From positions 1 to 55,727 of the forward strand of contig JAGXAB010000042.1 in NCBI GenBank assembly GCA_018971775.1: a stretch of 55,727 nt of DNA, read 5' to 3'. This DNA comes from Cyanobacteria bacterium REEB67 (GTDB taxonomy: Bacteria > Cyanobacteriota > Vampirovibrionia > Obscuribacterales > Obscuribacteraceae). The notes below the pieces were generated by a model that saw only the letters and a program-made list of their open reading frames with translations, searched no databases and was not told the origin of the DNA. A program made the translations under genes and the position numbers. Below, piece by piece: positions 54,931-55,727 of this stretch (within the stretch, counting starts at the first letter, position 1; every line of letters begins with the position of its first letter).

Positions 54931-55727
54931 GCTTCGCCTGCTCGAGACCTTGGGGCCGGCGCTGGCCACGCTAGTGTCCCTGTCGACAATCGGGTCGGTG
55001 TGCACGCCGCCGGCCGATGCGCTCAAGGCGCCTGGCGAATGGCTACTCAAGCAGAGCGCCGTCGACGTGGGAGATGTGCTCGTCTACATCAGTCCAGACG
55101 CAGTAAAAATCGAAAATCTACGTATGGGCTACGCTGTCCTGACAAAAGCCCCCGACTGGCAAGTCTACTGCTACCGGGCAAAAGACAAAAAATACTGGAC
55201 TGGCTGCATGAAGGATTTCAACGGCATCCTCCTGCGCAATCCCTTTGCCGTGCCCAAGTTTAATCAAGCGATCCTCCATCAAGTAGCACAAGTGCAGTAC
55301 TGCAATGTGCCCTGCACGGAATATCGTCCAAATCCGGCGTCCTATACCCTGCTCGGTGCCAACACCATTGCAACAGACACCAGAGTATCCGAATTACTCT
55401 GTCGTTATTTCTTCGTCAATAAAATGAAGGCGGTGCCTCTTGCCAGACGCAACCTGGTCGTTCGCCAGGAGCGTCAACTAGCCGGCAACGGTAGCAATGG
55501 TTGGCTCGACGCAGACCTGGCCAGGGACTTACGTAAAGGTCCGGAGCAAGTGCTATGGACGACGGCGGTCCAGACCAAAACGTACAGCTCGGAAGATTTT
55601 GCTCTGCCAAAAGAAATGACACGCCTCAAAGACATCGGTCAGATTGGTATGTCCAATGACACTCGTGACAAGTTCAGCGATCTTTTCGGCGAATTTGGCA
55701 ACGTATCTCGAACGGACAAAAACGCGA
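54887..55727 (+). CDS. unknown exported protein, partial (C-terminus beyond window)
   Basis: The frame is open from GTG at 54887 to the window edge (280 codons). Start choices are weak: GTG 54887 overlaps the previous gene, a CTG at 54920 has GAGGT upstream, and a TTG lies at 54950. The N-terminus has Arg-rich sequence, then LGPALATLVSLSTIGSV and CTPPADA, a probable signal peptide or lipobox-like segment. The visible mature part contains VYISPDAVKIENL, WQVYCYRAKDKKYWTGCMKDF, VQYCNVPCTEYRPNPASY and LCRYFFVNKMKAVPLARR. Cys is frequent, so disulfides are likely. No family is recognised. Confidence 0.65.
   Translation, partial: MNTPRTVEVRALRNRLRLLETLGPALATLVSLSTIGSVCTPPADALKAPGEWLLKQSAVDVGDVLVYISPDAVKIENLRMGYAVLTKAPDWQVYCYRAKDKKYWTGCMKDFNGILLRNPFAVPKFNQAILHQVAQVQYCNVPCTEYRPNPASYTLLGANTIATDTRVSELLCRYFFVNKMKAVPLARRNLVVRQERQLAGNGSNGWLDADLARDLRKGPEQVLWTTAVQTKTYSSEDFALPKEMTRLKDIGQIGMSNDTRDKFSDLFGEFGNVSRTDKNA

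Noticed and set aside
1..55727. tRNA, rRNA, insertion sequence or prophage genes
   Set aside because: None recognised by eye on either strand; no transposase, integrase or phage structural motifs were seen.

Overview
The window looks like part of a chromosome from a non-photosynthetic relative of the cyanobacteria, probably the Obscuribacterales group of Melainabacteria/Vampirovibrionia. This is an inference from the gene set: giant exported beta-strand-repeat proteins, secreted leucine-rich-repeat (LRR) and TPR proteins, PAS-only proteins, a dnaG-rpoD operon, murQ, and moderately GC-rich DNA with some TTG/GTG starts. No 16S gene, tRNA, insertion sequence, prophage or CRISPR array was seen. 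Most start sites were chosen by inspecting ribosome-binding sites.

Layout. (1) 1-19700, minus strand: three giant paralogous exported repeat proteins. The first is cut by the window edge, the second is 3020 aa and the third about 2304 aa. They share a head module; the two complete ones also share a FecR-like tail. A small DUF3592-like membrane protein sits between the first two. (2) 19993-28680: a pyridoxamine-oxidase-like protein, an ACT-domain malic enzyme, a PAS-array gene apparently split by a 4-base deletion, a sigma factor with an acidic repeat linker plus its operon partner, and a methyltransferase/glycosyltransferase-like fusion. (3) 28784-29761: a small protein whose Shine-Dalgarno could be masked by an inverted repeat, an unknown Cys/His protein and a 12-bp tandem repeat. 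(4) 29894-35313: a heavy-metal RND efflux operon (pump, adaptor and an exported protein). (5) 35478-39974: an RqcP-like S4 protein, a decayed VapBC-type toxin-antitoxin pair, and dnaG-rpoD, with an unusual low-complexity insert in DnaG. (6) 40160-45713, plus strand: dihydropyrimidinase, MurQ and two TPR proteins. (7) 45718-49574, minus strand: a SNF2 helicase translationally coupled to a SWIM zinc-finger protein with a C-terminal XRE helix-turn-helix. (8) 49575-55727: a decayed gene, an aldo/keto reductase, two tandem secreted LRR proteins, a Tyr/Gly/Asn-rich secreted protein, an exported SRPBCC-like protein, a small helical protein and a partial exported protein running off the edge.

How the genes work together. 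dnaG-rpoD couples replication priming to the housekeeping sigma factor. The pump and adaptor would form two parts of a metal-export complex, with the outer-membrane channel encoded elsewhere. MurQ recycles cell-wall amino sugar, and the neighbouring hydantoinase acts in cyclic-amide catabolism. The SNF2 and SWIM-XRE proteins are likely partners. The strongest candidates for something undescribed are the giant-protein family with its shared tail, the DnaG insert, the SNF2/SWIM-XRE pair, the linker-extended sigma factor, and the repeat-controlled small gene at 28887.
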